Notes: generated by a model not told the origin, from the letters alone. Counted from the first letter of the stretch, positions 21,427-33,999 are shown. The stretch: DNA of 64,000 bases from Apostichopus japonicus (GCF_037975245.1 NC_092568.1:34814501-34878500); one strand, 5' to 3'. Translations and numbers: made by a program.

Positions 21427-21650
21427 AGGAACCAGCCGATACTCATAGCAGGTACATGATTAGCAGTTACTGTACAAGCAATCGAGTATCGGGTGACGGA
21501 ACGTACTAACTAGATTGCAGAGAGAGAATCCAAGGTCGCATATACTTGGGGACTTCAACAGAGACTGCGTAAAGTCCCTTGAAGATATGAGATGCAACCA
21601 CGAAGTCGATTTCATCTTATATCCTCAATCTAACTCTATAGGCTAGACTG
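21427..21650. repeat. Right flank of segmental duplication copy 1
   Basis: Matches 40547-40770 closely (GGAACCAGCCGATACTCATAG, then GTATCGGGTGACGGAACGTAC). It is separated from the rest of the duplication in copy 1 by the TTAA transposon, but is joined to it in copy 2. Confidence 0.85.
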
Positions 21651-21652
21651 TG

Positions 21653-22440
21653 CACATCCCATCAGTTGTGATCAGCCAATCGTTCATACCAGCTTCCATA
21701 GCAACAACAAGGCATTAGAATTTTCAGGTCTTTTATTAAAGTCCTCAGTCGATATCACATTCGCGCAGTGAAACCGTTTTTCCGTGAATTAGAAGGGAAG
21801 TAAATAGAAAACAGTTTGAAAAGAACATCCCACTCATCCGTCGATATCGCAATAGCTCAGACTTACTGTAGACAGGCTTTCCCATAATTGGTATGAAACC
21901 AACACACTGAGAAACACATCCCATCAGTTGTGATCAGCCAATCGTTCATACCAGCTTCCATAGCAACAACAAGGCATTAGAATTTCAGGTATTGTATTAA
22001 AGTCCTCAGTCGATATCACATTAGCGCAGTGAAACCGTTTCTCCGTGAATGAGGAGGGCGGTAAATAGAAACAGTTTGAAAAGAACATCCCACTCATCGA
22101 TATCGGGGTAGCTCAGACTTACTGTAGACCGGCTTTCACTCAATTGGCATAGAAACCAACACACTGAGAAACACATCCCATTAGTTATGATCAGCCAAGC
22201 GTTCATACCAGCTTCCATAACAACAACAAGACATTCGACAAATTGGTATCGCAGTAGCTCAGACTTACTGTAGATATTATGCTTTCCCTGAATTGGCATA
22301 GAAACCAACACACTGAGAAATATGACCAGCCAACCGTTCTTACCAGCGTCCATTGCAATAGCACCGCATCTCGTGAAGCAGTTACACAGATACCGATTCG
22401 CGAAAAAGGATTCAGTAGTAAAAATAACACATTTTCCATG
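21653..22440. repeat. About 260-bp tandem repeat, three units plus a partial
   Basis: The block CACATCCCATCAGTTGTGAT starts at 21653 and 21915 and, with changes, at 22172. A shortened fourth copy follows near 22315. Each unit ends AACACACTGAGAAA. A 189-codon minus-strand frame through the array is a by-product of the repeat. Confidence 0.85.
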
Positions 22441-23039
22441 ATAAACGATAACAGATCTAGAAAATGTCCAAATCGTAAGTAAAAACAATATCACAGGACG
22501 TAAGAAACACATTACACATAGGTAGAGTGAAAATGGAAAGTAGGTGCAGCCATCAGAAATATGACAAAAGGCAGCCTGCACAATTATCACCTGTGGGCAG
22601 CTAAATCACCCTCCCCACCCCTCCCCCTACCCCCCGCCAAACGCACACATACGTTTCGTACTAGGATACATTCTACAGCGTTGCTAGATCATTCAGGCTT
22701 ACCTGATATTCTTTGAACTATCTAGGGACATACACACTACAGAGGAAATAGCCGTATACTTAAAATGTAGCAAGATTACTATAGGTTCTCATTTACTTGG
22801 CTATTACGCACAAACAAAACTTATCAATTCCAATGTGAAAGAGAACCTGCAATACTTACGGCGCTTCCTTTCTATGCCACTAATTATATACAAACTCAGA
22901 ATTGTGAATATTTCGTTTACCGTTTAAGTGGCAAGCTAGGAATAGAATCTTGTAGTGAATTTCGCTTTCTGTTCAGAATTTAACTGCGAACATGTGCCAG
23001 TTTCACAATCTGTACAAGCCTATATTTGGTGCTGCCAGT

Positions 23040-23617
23040 GGTGTATGCATTGAATTAGGAAGCTGCTACGAATCCCTTTATGCTTCGATAGTATAAACGT
23101 CTTCATCTCCCCTGGTAGTGCAGATCTATAGTATACATCTGTAGTTGAGCAAATTGTTCAGTTTACTATTATAATTTCGAAGGGTTAAAGGAACCCGGCA
23201 GGAGCTTATTTAAAATCCTATCCATGTTTGTGGATGATCTCCGTCATATCTGAAGCGTCGATCGGTGCGCATGAAAGCGAGGTAGTCGTACAAATGTTGC
23301 TCTCCTTCATCTTCCAGGGAACGCAACCTAGTGTCCTCATTCGACCTAGTCCTATGTGGGGCTTCCCAGTTAGTACATGGATTGAATAAGAAAGCTGACA
23401 CGAATCCCTTGTACTTCGATATTAAATGTTGTCATCTTCTTTGCTTGTCAAGATTTATTCTTCTTCAGTGTATGTTAAGTGCTTCCCAAGAGGGATTAAG
23501 GAAGCCAACATGAGCTCAATTGAACCCTATCCATGTGATGATTGTGGATGACCTCTGGCCTATACGAAGCGTCTCCGTTTCGATCAGTGTACAGAGAATA
23601 GCGAGCAAGAAGTGTGA
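23040..23617. repeat. Diverged tandem duplication with possible exon
   Basis: About 23040-23280 and 23365-23617 are diverged copies (ATTGAAT.AG.AAGCTG.C.ACGAATCCC near the start, CCTATCCATGT and GAAGCGTC further on). In unit 1 the minus strand is open from 23401 to 23210 and, after a CACATAG acceptor-like site, reads DEGEQHLYDYLAFMRTDRRF and ends DHPQTWIGF with a stop. The composition looks protein-like, but unit 2 does not keep the frame and I do not recognise a family. It may be a relic last exon. Confidence 0.4.
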
Positions 23618-24027
23618 CAGGGGGTAGGAGCTGGAGGTGGGGGGGGGGCACTGGGGGCACGTGCCCCCACTTTTTCCAAAATAGCAAATGTGCCCTACTG
23701 GCAAATAAAATGTGCCCCTTTGATGAAGAACTATCTTTTCGATATATTAAACCTTTGTTAATTTTAAGATGTTATTTTAATTATTTGTTTTTAGTCTGTA
23801 CATGCTATTCTTAAAATGGCATCCCATATCTATTTGTAGCACGGTTAACAATAAGCAATCTCAATATAAATAGTATTGATAGCATACACACATCATATAT
23901 ATTTAAGTGATATGGCCGGTGTTTATCGGTTTATAGCATAACGAGTGGTGGTTGTGGAACGACAAAGTGCCCCTCTCATGTTGTGCCCCCCGCCCACTTT
24001 TTGGAAGCTTCCTACCCCCCCCCCCTG
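23618..24027 (+). mobile_element. MITE, 410 bp, inserted in tandem unit 2
   Basis: Starts CAGGGGGTAGGAGCT and ends GGAAGCTTCCTACCCCC...CCTG, so the ends are inverted. Flanking sequences AGTGTGA (left) and AGTGTAA (right) are an imperfect target duplication, in keeping with a hAT-type event. An inverted relative lies at 62283-62685. Tandem unit 1 (about 23275-23300) provides an uninterrupted version of the target. No coding frame. Confidence 0.65.
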
Positions 24028-24034
24028 AGTGTAA

Positions 24035-25120
24035 ATGTCGTTCCCATTCATACTCATGGAATCAGCACGTAGCGTCCCTAGGAGTTGAAAAAATCCAATT
24101 CATCATCACCGTAGTGCTATCGTGGTGCTAAAAGTTGATTCGAAACCATTGAAGAACAGAACTCTAATCACAGTTCGCAAACCGGAAATCACAAATTCTA
24201 CGGGAGAATCCGCTCAGCAACACCACATAGCACCAATTTTGGTACTTAGTGTGGTTTTGACAGGGAGCGGGCACTGCAACCTTCACACTCATAACCCCTC
24301 CACCCTGCACAATATCTATACGTAGCTTCCAAAGAATGACGTGACTTGTACACACCATTTCAGTCTGACAAGTCATACCAAACTCAGAAAATACATAGCC
24401 TACCGTTTAAAATATAAGTTGAACTTACACTGTTTCGGGATCGTCGTTTTGATATGTCTACCCGTCCGATTGTGTATCCAATCACTAAATTTTTCTTGCA
24501 AACTCTCACAAAACAACCCTGTCTATCACGTAACAAAGTCTCATTTGTTCACTTCTTGCTGCAAAAGTGCTCAATACATAGAAGTATAGATCAAGAACAT
24601 AATATAGTAAACGTATATGGTAACCTACAACATGTTGTTACTCGAGTTTCGTACATGTGCGGCGGCTATCATCAGACGACAATACATAACGTGTAAATAT
24701 GTGACAATAATATGTATATGAGTATATACATATATGCAAATGAAAGTGTGTTTTAAATATGGATTGGACTATAGACGACCGATTGTTTACCAGCTTTTAT
24801 GATATTGGTTAAATGAAGATGATAGTGTAGTGTTTCTGCCATCCGCTATAGTAACCATAGAGATACCAGGTGCACAACGTTTCGTGATTGATCGTTCAGC
24901 TGGATCATTTGTATTAACAAAAGAATGTCAGGAAATGTAATCATTAATGTTTGGTATCATATACCTTATAATCCATTGAATTTTCGACTTTCTCCCTTAC
25001 AATTTCTCTAATAAAAGGAGAAACATCGACACACCTTACGAATATTGTGCGCAAACACAGAAATTGCAACGGTGTATATGGTCCGTTCGTTAAACCAGAG
25101 CGGGATTCAGCGTGTGTGTG
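24035..25120. other. No gene seen
   Basis: Short open frames only; none is supported by splice signals or recognisable motifs. Confidence 0.5.
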
Positions 25121-25125
25121 TTTAA

Positions 25126-25194
25126 GGGGGTGGGGTGGGGGTTTTCGGTCCAGGGAGGGGGAGGGGGAGGGGGATTCTGGGGGGTTGGGGGCTT
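25126..25194 (+). repeat. G-run cluster with quadruplex potential
   Basis: Repeated runs of four to six G separated by one to several bases (GGGGG, GGGG, GGGGG, GGGAGGGGGAGGGGGAGGGG and later runs). Four or more such runs within 70 bases satisfy the usual intramolecular quadruplex pattern. No gene lies adjacent. Confidence 0.7.
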
Positions 25195-25199
25195 GGGTA

Positions 25200-27620
25200 A
25201 ATGAAAAATCAATATATATTTAGGGAATTAAATAGTCGAACGTTTGACGTAGAAAGTCGTAATATCAAGGAATGGTCGCAATATCGTCGAAATATCGAGA
25301 TACTATAGTCGTAGTTTGCAAAAGAAAAATTGAATACTGGATTCAGTTTACAATAATATATAGTCGAGATTTTGAGGAACCAGTTTGAAGTCAAAACAAA
25401 TTAGTCCAAAATTGGAGGGTTAAAGAAAGCGCTAAGTATTGAAATAAGATGGTCCAATCTGCTATGTGTCATCTCTCAGAATTTACAATGCAAAGTTTCT
25501 CTGGAGAAGATCCCTAAACTGGCCACTACCTAGCTTCTCATACGTCACTGAAAAGTGTTCGCCAGTCAGTAATTGACTGGAACTGTTATAAGTGATAGGA
25601 ATAGTTCTACCACATATCAGTATAAACATCAGCTCATCTTAGAAAGTTCAAAAAGGTCCATACATAAACAGATGAACAAACTTCTTAAAACGAAGTAACT
25701 TATTAGAACAACTTATAAGTATACGGTGTAAAGTACATGCTCCCTCTGTAATGATCAAATACAGACTGTGGTAGATTTACTAAACGACTGCATTTAGTCA
25801 ATACACAAACGTCATACGTTTATAATATTCATCCATATATTTATGTAATTTGATAAGATTTACCTACTCCCAGGTTACTGATACATACTAGTGTTATTTC
25901 AGATATTGAATATAACAGACATATATACTCTCGTATACTCACGCGTATTGAATGCATGATTTATCTTGTCTCCTCTCTCCTGTACTGAAGCGGGAAAGCG
26001 ACACATACACATTAGCTTATTTCAGTTATGATATGCCGTCTGAACAAAAAACAGAATCGTCATGTACAGAGAACGAAAAGTGGCCCGCAAAATTTCACTA
26101 TCTCAAGAAGATTCCTCTTATGTATAGTTGAAGACTTCAGCAGTGGCTTCAAGTTATGCTTCTACACTTGGCGGAGAGTAAGTGACCAATCTTTTGCGAA
26201 GATAAATCAATACAAATCAACACTTTAAAAGGAGGCAGTGTATGGAAGTAAGACAATATGGTACTGCAATGGTTCCAGTAACTTGTACATGGTAGCAATA
26301 GCCTTGGAACTAATTTTGTGTGGAAATTTTAACTTGATAGCATGAGTTGTAGTTTAATATAAGGCAAAATGAAGCATGTCTTTGTTGTATCAAAAACTAC
26401 TTGTGCTGAGCGGTAGGTTCTCTCATAGCGAGGGCTCATTTTTAAGAAAATGTTAAGGATTGTTAGGTTGTACAATGAAAGCACTTAAAAATTCTTATTG
26501 AGTTGCCTGACGTGGTACTTCGCACACATCGTATGCACTAAAGTTGCTGAATATATGCCCAGGGACTATTATGTATGTTATAGTTACGTACGTCCTGCGA
26601 TTTTCAAACGCTTGGGAGTTTTAAAATGGAGCGCCTTGCACGAGAGCCGTACGTAAGTATTTAGCCTTGTAGGTGAGTACCGTAACGTTAGGCTACGCGG
26701 GCCATGTCTATCGGACTTAGTGAGTAGTCTTACTTTTAGCCAGGGACACACAACCTTTAAGTTGCTTTCTCCTACATTTTGGGGTTAACAAATCCAAAGT
26801 ACACTCACTCACAGTTAGGCCTATGAAAAACATAACAGTTTTTTTGAATGAATATCTTTCTGTCTTTCTTTCAAAAACCACAAATTCTTCTCGAAAGAAC
26901 CAAAATCCCAATCCTTTGCATAGATGATTGAATTTGTTTGACAACTAAAAAATAATAACAATCAACGCAAGTACTTTGTTAACAACAATTCCATTACAGA
27001 GATTTTCCTGCTAAAATAGTCAATGGTGGTTTTTAAATTTATTGTGATTTGCTTGGCTAATAGCCCCACATATCATTGTCTGGAAGGATTCTTGAAATCT
27101 ATAGTTATCAATGAACACAAAGGGTGTTGTTTGTAACTATATGGTAACTAGTTTACGGCATACTTCGCGCTTCAGAATTCGACAATAATTGTGTTGTTGT
27201 ATACTAGTTACAGCTTTCATCATTTGATGGGTTTGTGCACAAGCCAGTGATTGTCAGGGGCCATTTTAACTAACTATTGTGCGTTCCTGTAGAGGTACCT
27301 TAAAGTGAATGTTTTCATCGAGTTCTTTAGGGATGCAAGGTTTTCTGAGCCGACGCAAACATTCTCAAGACGTGTTAACTTTTAAATCTTGGTAAAAACA
27401 ATGAGTGAAGAGTTATAGACATTTTATGTGTATGAAACTGTTCCTGATTAATCATGTAGGGTTGAGGGAATTCTCTGGTATTGAAAAATGATTTCTGTAA
27501 TCGTTTCCGATTTTTTCCAGAAAGAGAGGATCAGCCCACGGTATACAGCATGATTATTGCAGCAAAATAAACTAACATGTTCACTTGTTGCTTTGTTTTT
27601 ATATAAAAATGATATATAAA
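25200..27620. other. No gene seen
   Basis: AT-rich sequence. The open frames present are short and resemble no family known to me. No structured repeat was found. Confidence 0.45.
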
Positions 27621-27629
27621 TTTGAATGG

Positions 27630-28720
27630 CAAATCTTCTGTAGTTAAGCATATCATTATTTTGGTATGGATATATTTTACTTCTGCTTGACAGTATTTAG
27701 TTGAATTATATTGAACAGTGCTTACCATCCCAGGGCCAAGTTAACTGCAGCCAGCAGTTTTTTTTATGTAGTTTGCAATGGTATGGAAGGTTCAAGGTTG
27801 TTGTGTTTTATGCACTGTACTCTTTCATGTCTGTTAGCTCCTCTTGGGACAAATCTTCTTTTATGCCAAAACAAAATGAAAACAGCAGAAAATAGGTATT
27901 TATTTCTGCACCTAACAGAAGCTGGTCACATTTGTTAGAAATATTTTATTTTAAAAGTAAAACAAAATTAATCCCAAAAGTCTTTATTTGAGTTTTGTAC
28001 CATGTTTGAATACTTACCAGTTTATATCTGAGTACTATTGTAAACATTCCTCTTTTAAGTAGATGTATGGTAGGGCAGTGACATCTCCAATGAAAACTGT
28101 AAAGTGTCCCTTTATTAATGTTCACAAAATCATGCCATAACTGGAGTCCCTGCCATGGGCAGTTCAGTTTATTGAGATTAACACCAATTTCATGATCTGC
28201 TGTGCATAGAAACATAGAAATATAATCTTCCTAACTAACAGTGCTCCGAAACTTACGTTTGGGGAGTATAATCGTAGTATAAGAACAGCATGAGATGTAA
28301 TAATCCAACAATTCATATTCATGTCTGTTTTATATTGCAAGGAGTAAGGAGTGCAAAGCTGTGACCTAGTTATGTGGAGTTTCATTATACATTTCACATG
28401 TGGATAAAACTTACATGTGAATAGGGCTGGACTATACCTATATCATCGCATGGATAGGCTTAGCCTTATTACCTTACATTTCAGCCAAAACCTGTTAGAG
28501 TTTGACACACCAGTACAACCCCCCCCCCCCCCCTCCACTAAAGCATTAATTGTTGGCCAATTAGATTGAAGTGAAGTCTATATTAAGATTAACCATACAC
28601 GAGTTTCATTTTTTTTTATAAATGAATAGTATAAAATTTAAATGTCATTATTACTCAATCAATTTCACATTATCAATACATATAACCTAATATAGCTTAA
28701 TTGCCATAGCCTAGCCCTGG
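27630..28720 (-). repeat. Repeat B, copy 2 (inverted)
   Basis: The reverse complement matches repeat B of the 8.6-11.5-kb region from its first bases (CAATTAAGCTATATTAGGTTA, near the array unit CAGTTAAGCTTTATTTGTAA) through the poly-C tract at 28518-28533 to the CTGGCTGCAGTTAACTTGGC block. It shows repeat B without tandem amplification and without repeat A attached. This is what shows that the 254-bp unit is a fusion. Confidence 0.8.
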
Positions 28721-28729
28721 TAAGTTTTA

Positions 28730-29710
28730 CACTAGGTTATTCTAGGCCACTATAATAAATGCATCACATGCAACAGCTATATTTTCTTTTTCAATGTCGT
28801 CAATCACTAGTAGCCTATAATCATTTCCCGAACACGTAGACCACTAATGGTCTTAACATATCCACTGGTTAGCTTAGGCCTAGTCTTTTTAAAGGCGAAG
28901 GCAATCTACAGGGTCTAAAGTGTGCTGACCCAGGCGTATAAAAATGCTGTGTATAAATGTGTGGCTTTTGTTAGGTGTGCACTCAGAAGTTGCCATACAC
29001 CACAATAACTCGCATTCGATAGTAGTAGAAGCGCCATTGATTTAGCAAAGGTCTAGGTTTTGCTAAGTAAGGGTATGACACACTGTAGGCATACACTTTC
29101 TTAGGTCTGGTTCAACTTAATAATTTAGCTAGACTATTCTAGAAGTCATAGTCAGTATAGTCAGTATTGTCAAGTTCGGAACACCAAAAAGTACGAAGAT
29201 CAAGATATTTTCTTTCCAAAATGACCCGTGTGCAAGCAAGTACTGGCATATTTGTCAATAAAAGGAAGAAATAGTTTTGGGGTGTTGAATACTTAGGTGT
29301 CCGAACTTCGCAGTGTCCATGCTACAGTACTGTATATGAATTCCACATCAGGAAAAGAATCTGGATTAACCTAGCCTGACAACATAAGGGCTAACATTAG
29401 GTTATACTTACAATATCGCGCGTACTGACTGTATCACAAAAATGACGAAATAGGCATGATAACGGAATTTCACCTTTACCTTTAAACAAACACTCATTTA
29501 GATCAACTCATACCCACCGATCTAGCATGAATTCGACTACGTCATCTGCCATAATTAGATGGTTATTTGCAGATTTCTTAGTTGTATTTGACAGTTTTGT
29601 AAGAAGTCGTCAGTTCGAACGTCTTGAGTAGCGACCAACAAACCAATCAGAGGCGAGGATTGCAATAAGCTAATATTCTATTTTCATTAATTTACCAGAG
29701 TTATGTTATG
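28730..29710. other. No gene seen
   Basis: Unique-looking AT-rich sequence with no recognisable coding frame. Confidence 0.45.
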
Positions 29711-29719
29711 ATCAGGTTT

Positions 29720-29835
29720 ACAGCACTATATTTAATCAAGGGGTAACCAGGATTATGTTAACTAACGTAGACAATATCCAAGATAATATTAGCAAATTGT
29801 TGACCAGGAAATGTTCACCAGGTTGTTTTTAGAGT
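29720..29835 (+). repeat. Short AACCAGGA-type repeat
   Basis: GGTAACCAGGATTATGTTAA and GACCAGGAAATGTTCACCAGG resemble the minisatellite at 14040-14337. Probably a degraded relative. Confidence 0.4.
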
Positions 29836-29989
29836 GTAGGAGAATTTAAGTGTATGAATATTAATGAAAAGAACAAAATAAAGTCATGAAATGGAACATA
29901 TGTTAATCATTTGATGGAATATGATTCCTATGACTGTGACATACAGTGACATCAAGCTTGAGTGGAAAACTTGATCTTAACTTTTTATA

Positions 29990-30430
29990 TTACATGCACT
30001 GTTTTAACACCAGTGACCTCACAAGCACAAAATGCTCTACACTCCCTTATTCTTGTACATTTTATTTGGCCAGCCATGTCATATACCACACTGCAAGAAT
30101 TCTCATGCACCTATGCACTGATTTCGATATTCCAGGTTAAAGGCATAGATTGCCTTGAAACAAACATCGTATATGTAAAGGGGTTCAACTGAACTTGACT
30201 GTACTGAACTGAAGTAACAAAAACTTAACTTAACATATAACTCTGTTTTTCGCACCAGTGACTTCACCAGGCTGTAAACTCTCTTATCGTTGTGCATTTG
30301 GCCAGGCATGTCAAATATCACACTTTGTAAGAATTTCCCACGCACTTATGACCTAATTTTGGCATACCAGGTTAAAGATAGATATTTCCTTGAAGCAAAC
30401 ATCAGGAGACATGTTTGACTTAACATCTTT
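29990..30430. repeat. 245-bp tandem duplication
   Basis: CACCAGTGAC.TCAC occurs at 30008 and 30253. The following blocks (TTGGCCAG.CATGTCA, ACCAGGTTAAAG, CCTTGAA.CAAACATC) repeat in the same order at a spacing of 245 bases. The copies are clearly diverged. Confidence 0.75.
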
Positions 30431-30440
30431 TGTTAAATTA

Positions 30441-31015
30441 TCACGAAAGCTTGTTGTGGCGGGATCCGTGAAAAGAACGTGAAGCTATGCACGATGAATT
30501 TATATGTTTGCCAGGTAATGGTCCAAATGGATGCTCTCCTAGAGTATAAATTAAATTATAGTGAGGTACTATGATAGCCAATGTAGATGTAGGAATACAA
30601 TCTGCCCATATTTTCAATGTCCTACAGTTGTTAATTGATAAAGACACCCCCCTGTCCCCCTTCAGCCAGACACAAATGTAATTTAGCTTCTTCTTGCTTG
30701 GAGTATATTGTAGGTTATGTTTTATGGGGGATTTACAATGGTGATTAAACATCAAAGGTTATGTGCATTGTGCAGGGAAGCACATACCTTCCCATTTACT
30801 GACAGGTCCTGGACCAGTTTGTCATTTATGGAGGTTTATTCAATATCATCAAACGAAAACTTAAAAGCAATATATTCATATATTTTAATATCATGTGTTA
30901 CTTCAATATTCCATCCCATTACATTAGATATATGCACTGAGATGGAATCAGCCAATGCAAAAACTTCGCCTGAAAAAATCCATACCTTTCAATTAGAAGC
31001 GATCAGTGTCAAATT
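30441..31015 (-). pseudogene. Possible protein-kinase-like relic with a GEHPFG motif
   Basis: The minus-strand frame 30755-30441 reads IICVP-type hydrophobics, then HYNLIYTLGEHPFGPLPGKH. The (G/S)(G/E).HPFG block after a hydrophobic helix occurs in the C-lobe of IRE1-type and related kinases (for example VL..G.HPFGD). Upstream, after a TTTTTTCAG acceptor near 31002, a second stretch reads EVFALADSISVHISNVMGWN and later KFSFDDIE, a stop, and INDKLVQDLSVNGK before a GTATGT donor. The in-frame stop suggests decay. No ATP-site Lys, HRD or DFG motif was found, so the kinase reading rests on one short motif. Confidence 0.25.
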
Positions 31016-31088
31016 TACACTCTGGCAAATAATTGAAAGGAGCTTGTAACAATTTAAGTAAACTTCAAGTTAATTGTGTAAAAAATAA

Positions 31089-31310
31089 CGTGCCCTCACA
31101 ACTTGTGATAACCTACAAGCTGTAGCAAGAGTGCTTCCAGGAATTTCTTGTACTGTAGTTTATGCCTTAAGTAAAATTGGAAAACAAGTCTTTGGTTTAT
31201 TTTTCCGAGAATCATATTCTAAACAACATGAAATTGTCATCAATCTATCAAAGAATATTGGTGAGGTACTAGCATGCCATTCAAACCATCTTGCCGCCTT
31301 AAAAATATAA
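31089..31310 (+). other. Open stretch of unknown origin, 73 codons
   Basis: Open between stops with protein-like composition: RALTTCDNLQAVARVLPGIS, then ALSKIGKQVFGLFFRESYSK and EIVINLSKNIGEVLACHSNH. There is no ATG at the start and no convincing splice sites. The family was not recognised. In an AT-rich 64-kb window some frames this long occur by chance. Confidence 0.2.
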
Positions 31311-31319
31311 AATCTTGGA

Positions 31320-32730
31320 CACTAAAAATACACAAAAGCAGAATACGCCTTCACACTGGACACTCTTCCTCCTTTACCCTTTCTTCATTCAGAGAAAACA
31401 AAAGGGAGAAGATTAATGTCAGGATTCTTCTGATCCTAGAAATCCATAGTTCCACATATGTAAATATGACTGACAACCCCAATTGTAAGGAGTGTGAAAA
31501 CTATGTAGTTTTGTTTTGGTATAAGGTTGGTATTATTATCACAATTCCATACTTAGTACGTTAGCATTGCACACAACAAACAACCATTTTTTGTACCATT
31601 TTACCAGTTTGAACAGATATACGATAATGTTGTGTGTTAAGCCGATTAAGAGACTGTTTAGACCTATAAAACTATACCTTGTACCGATGTCCAACACCCA
31701 AACTAGCAACGTCATCTTTTGAGATAAAAACAACCCCTAAGGAATGACATAAATAATAATCATTCTAACTAATCACACAAACTGGGTAACAGCATTTTCA
31801 TTTACTTGCAGACAAATCCTCAACGCTTTTGAACTGGATTTCTTGTTCTTTATCAAGAAGAACTCACTTCAAAAACGACTGCTAACACATGTCCACTTTG
31901 AGTATAAAAGTTTTCCCGTGAGGAATAAATGACATCAAATCTTTCTCAGTCTGTTAAGACATTAGATACACCGAAAATATATGACTCAACATTTAAATGA
32001 AATATAAAAGGAAATTACTAGTACTCCAATGCGCCCTCTCGTTTTATCAGAAGAAAGGCGCTATAATGCCAAAGGCAACTACATTTTTATAACGATCACC
32101 AAAATGCTCTAGATGGCCCACGGATTTTTCTGCCTCATATGAGTATATTTGTAATACAAATCTTCCCTTACAACAAATAAACAGGGGCTCAGAAAGGTAA
32201 CCTGGAGATAATATCCCTTCTTGATTGACATTCAAATTCAGTTAAGATTTATATTGCCAATATCCCTCCTAATGCAATCAACCTTTGTGATTCGTAAATT
32301 CCAGTCATGTGGTGTTACAAAGATTGGGGAATAGAACGAGACGATGGTTCAGGGGTTATATGGAGGATAGTTGTACACTCAAAAGTTACTATTGCAGGCT
32401 ATTTTTGGGGTGTCAGTTCTTTTACACGTGATTAATCGATACCATACATATTTACATGCAACCAATGACCTTGCATTGATTTTGAGTGTTTTTTTACTTT
32501 TTCGATAAAAAAAGAGGGATTTATAGAGAAATGGAAGTCAAAGACATGGAGAGAGACTAAGAACGCAAGAAACTTTAACAGACAGTCCCCCTTTACAAAA
32601 ATATAACAATTAAATAAAGAAAGAAAAAAGAAAGTTAAACAGCAAACTCTAATTAAGCCATAATTCATGATAAAATCATGTTTAATGATCGTTTACGAGA
32701 TAACATTGTTTTATCATTTTCTATGGACTC
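31320..32730. other. No gene seen
   Basis: No recognisable motif or repeat; only short open frames. Confidence 0.45.
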
Positions 32731-32734
32731 TTAC

Positions 32735-32990
32735 AGGTTGTTTCTTGTAGGTTGTTGGTTGTTAATTGTCGATTGTTGCTTGTTGTTTGGTCCTTGAAGG
32801 TTGTCTTGAAGGTTGTTTCAAATAAATATGCCTGTGTAAAGAAGAGTTCAATGAAAAATATTGATATATTTGTCGGTTTTTGGTTGTTGTTTGTTGTTGG
32901 TTGGTTCTTGAAGGTTGTGTTGAAAGTTGTCTCAAAGAAATATGCCTGTGTAAAGAAGAGTTCAATGGAAAATATTGATGTCAGATGTAT
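32735..32990 (+). repeat. 114-bp tandem duplication with GTTGGTTGTT tracts
   Basis: ATATGCCTGTGTAAAGAAGA occurs at 32826 and again at 32940, inside two units that each begin with a G/T-rich TTGTTGGTTG tract and the phrase TTGAAGGTTGT. The open frames here on both strands come from the low-complexity tract. Confidence 0.8.
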
Positions 32991-33074
32991 CAATATGGAG
33001 CTTATAGGCATTTTTAGTGTAATGGCTATGTACATTAAGTGTAAAAAAGTGTAAAATTAGTCCTAAGTCACAAA

Positions 33075-33975
33075 TCATGGGACGAGATCTGTGAACATAT
33101 TGTATATGAAATCCAACCAGCTCCAAAGCAGCTTGATACTTGAATTTAGGTATGTAATAGTCTCATCTTTCCTGGACTTAGCGTGTATGGAAATTCGGTT
33201 AAAATTTCTGGCATTTTTTTTACCACCATCATTTATCCACTGTGGCTTCAATTCTACCGTTTCAAGAATATACTGCTGGAACTGCTCAGGATTGTCTTCC
33301 AGTGTGTGTATTTTTTCAGCTTCTAAATCTTCTCGACTGGTTTCTCATGTCCTGTTTAAAAATACCCCAAACACACAACACTTCGCTAAAACCACTCACG
33401 GACAATGAAATGGATTTCAGTCGTAAGAGTGAGCTCAATTATGGGACTGCAGACATAGTTCAACTCTGTTTTTGAAAATATGAATCTAAAATGTCTACTA
33501 TTACACGACTAACAGTGGTCAAAATCAGCTAATGATTGTTAACAGGCTTTAAAAATCACAATGGTAAGTATTTGGTCTGCGTATGGTAAAACTTACTGAA
33601 TGGAGACTCGATGCTTTCAAGGAGAACCTGTACTGCAATCTTTTATTTCATGGGGAAAATTGAATGACAATATTTTCACACGTTCATTGCATTCTTGCAT
33701 TGTAGAGAGGATAACAGAAGTTGGATGTGAAGAATTATGTAAATGTCCAATAAATAATACAGCTGACCTTTGTGTACCACCATTGATATGGTAACAATCA
33801 TATTCTTCCCTTTCAAAGCAGCTTGGTTTATGTCAATATTACCATCAGAATCATGTTCATCAAATTTACGGCAGTTTTCTATGCTCTCCCAGCTTCTGTG
33901 TGTGGTTAATTGTCTGTCCGATCTGCGTGACATTTCGGTAAATGGTGTTTGTATGATAAAATCATGGAAAGAAGT
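33075..33975 (-). pseudogene. Candidate three-exon gene or recent pseudogene, family unknown
   Basis: Three minus-strand blocks look like exons. Block 1 (about 33975-33760) reads FDEHDSDGNIDINQAALKGK then NMIVTISMVVHK. Block 2 is a 36-nt micro-exon (33632-33597) between TTGCAG and GTAAGT; joined in phase 1 it reads VQVLLESIESPF. Block 3 (33344-33075) reads AEKIHTLEDNPEQFQQYILE, VELKPQWINDGGKKNARNF and ends LDFIYNMFTDLVP with a stop. The DEHDSDGNID stretch is loosely EF-hand-like, but the loop lacks the usual Asp and Glu ends, so I do not call one. The join from block 2 to block 3 needs either a GAG acceptor or a frameshift, so the locus may be broken. Confidence 0.35.
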
Positions 33976-33999
33976 TACAAACAAAATTCACTTCCATTA

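Noticed and set aside
22021-22590. 189-codon minus-strand open frame
   Set aside because: It runs through the 260-bp tandem repeat and repeats itself accordingly; no motif and no splice support.
32721-33035. Overlapping open frames of about 100 codons on both strands
   Set aside because: They arise from the low-complexity GTTGGTTGTT tracts in a 114-bp tandem duplication.
33760-33900. EF-hand calcium-binding loop (DEHDSDGNID)
   Set aside because: The first and twelfth loop positions are not Asp and Glu in a consistent register, and no second EF hand is present.
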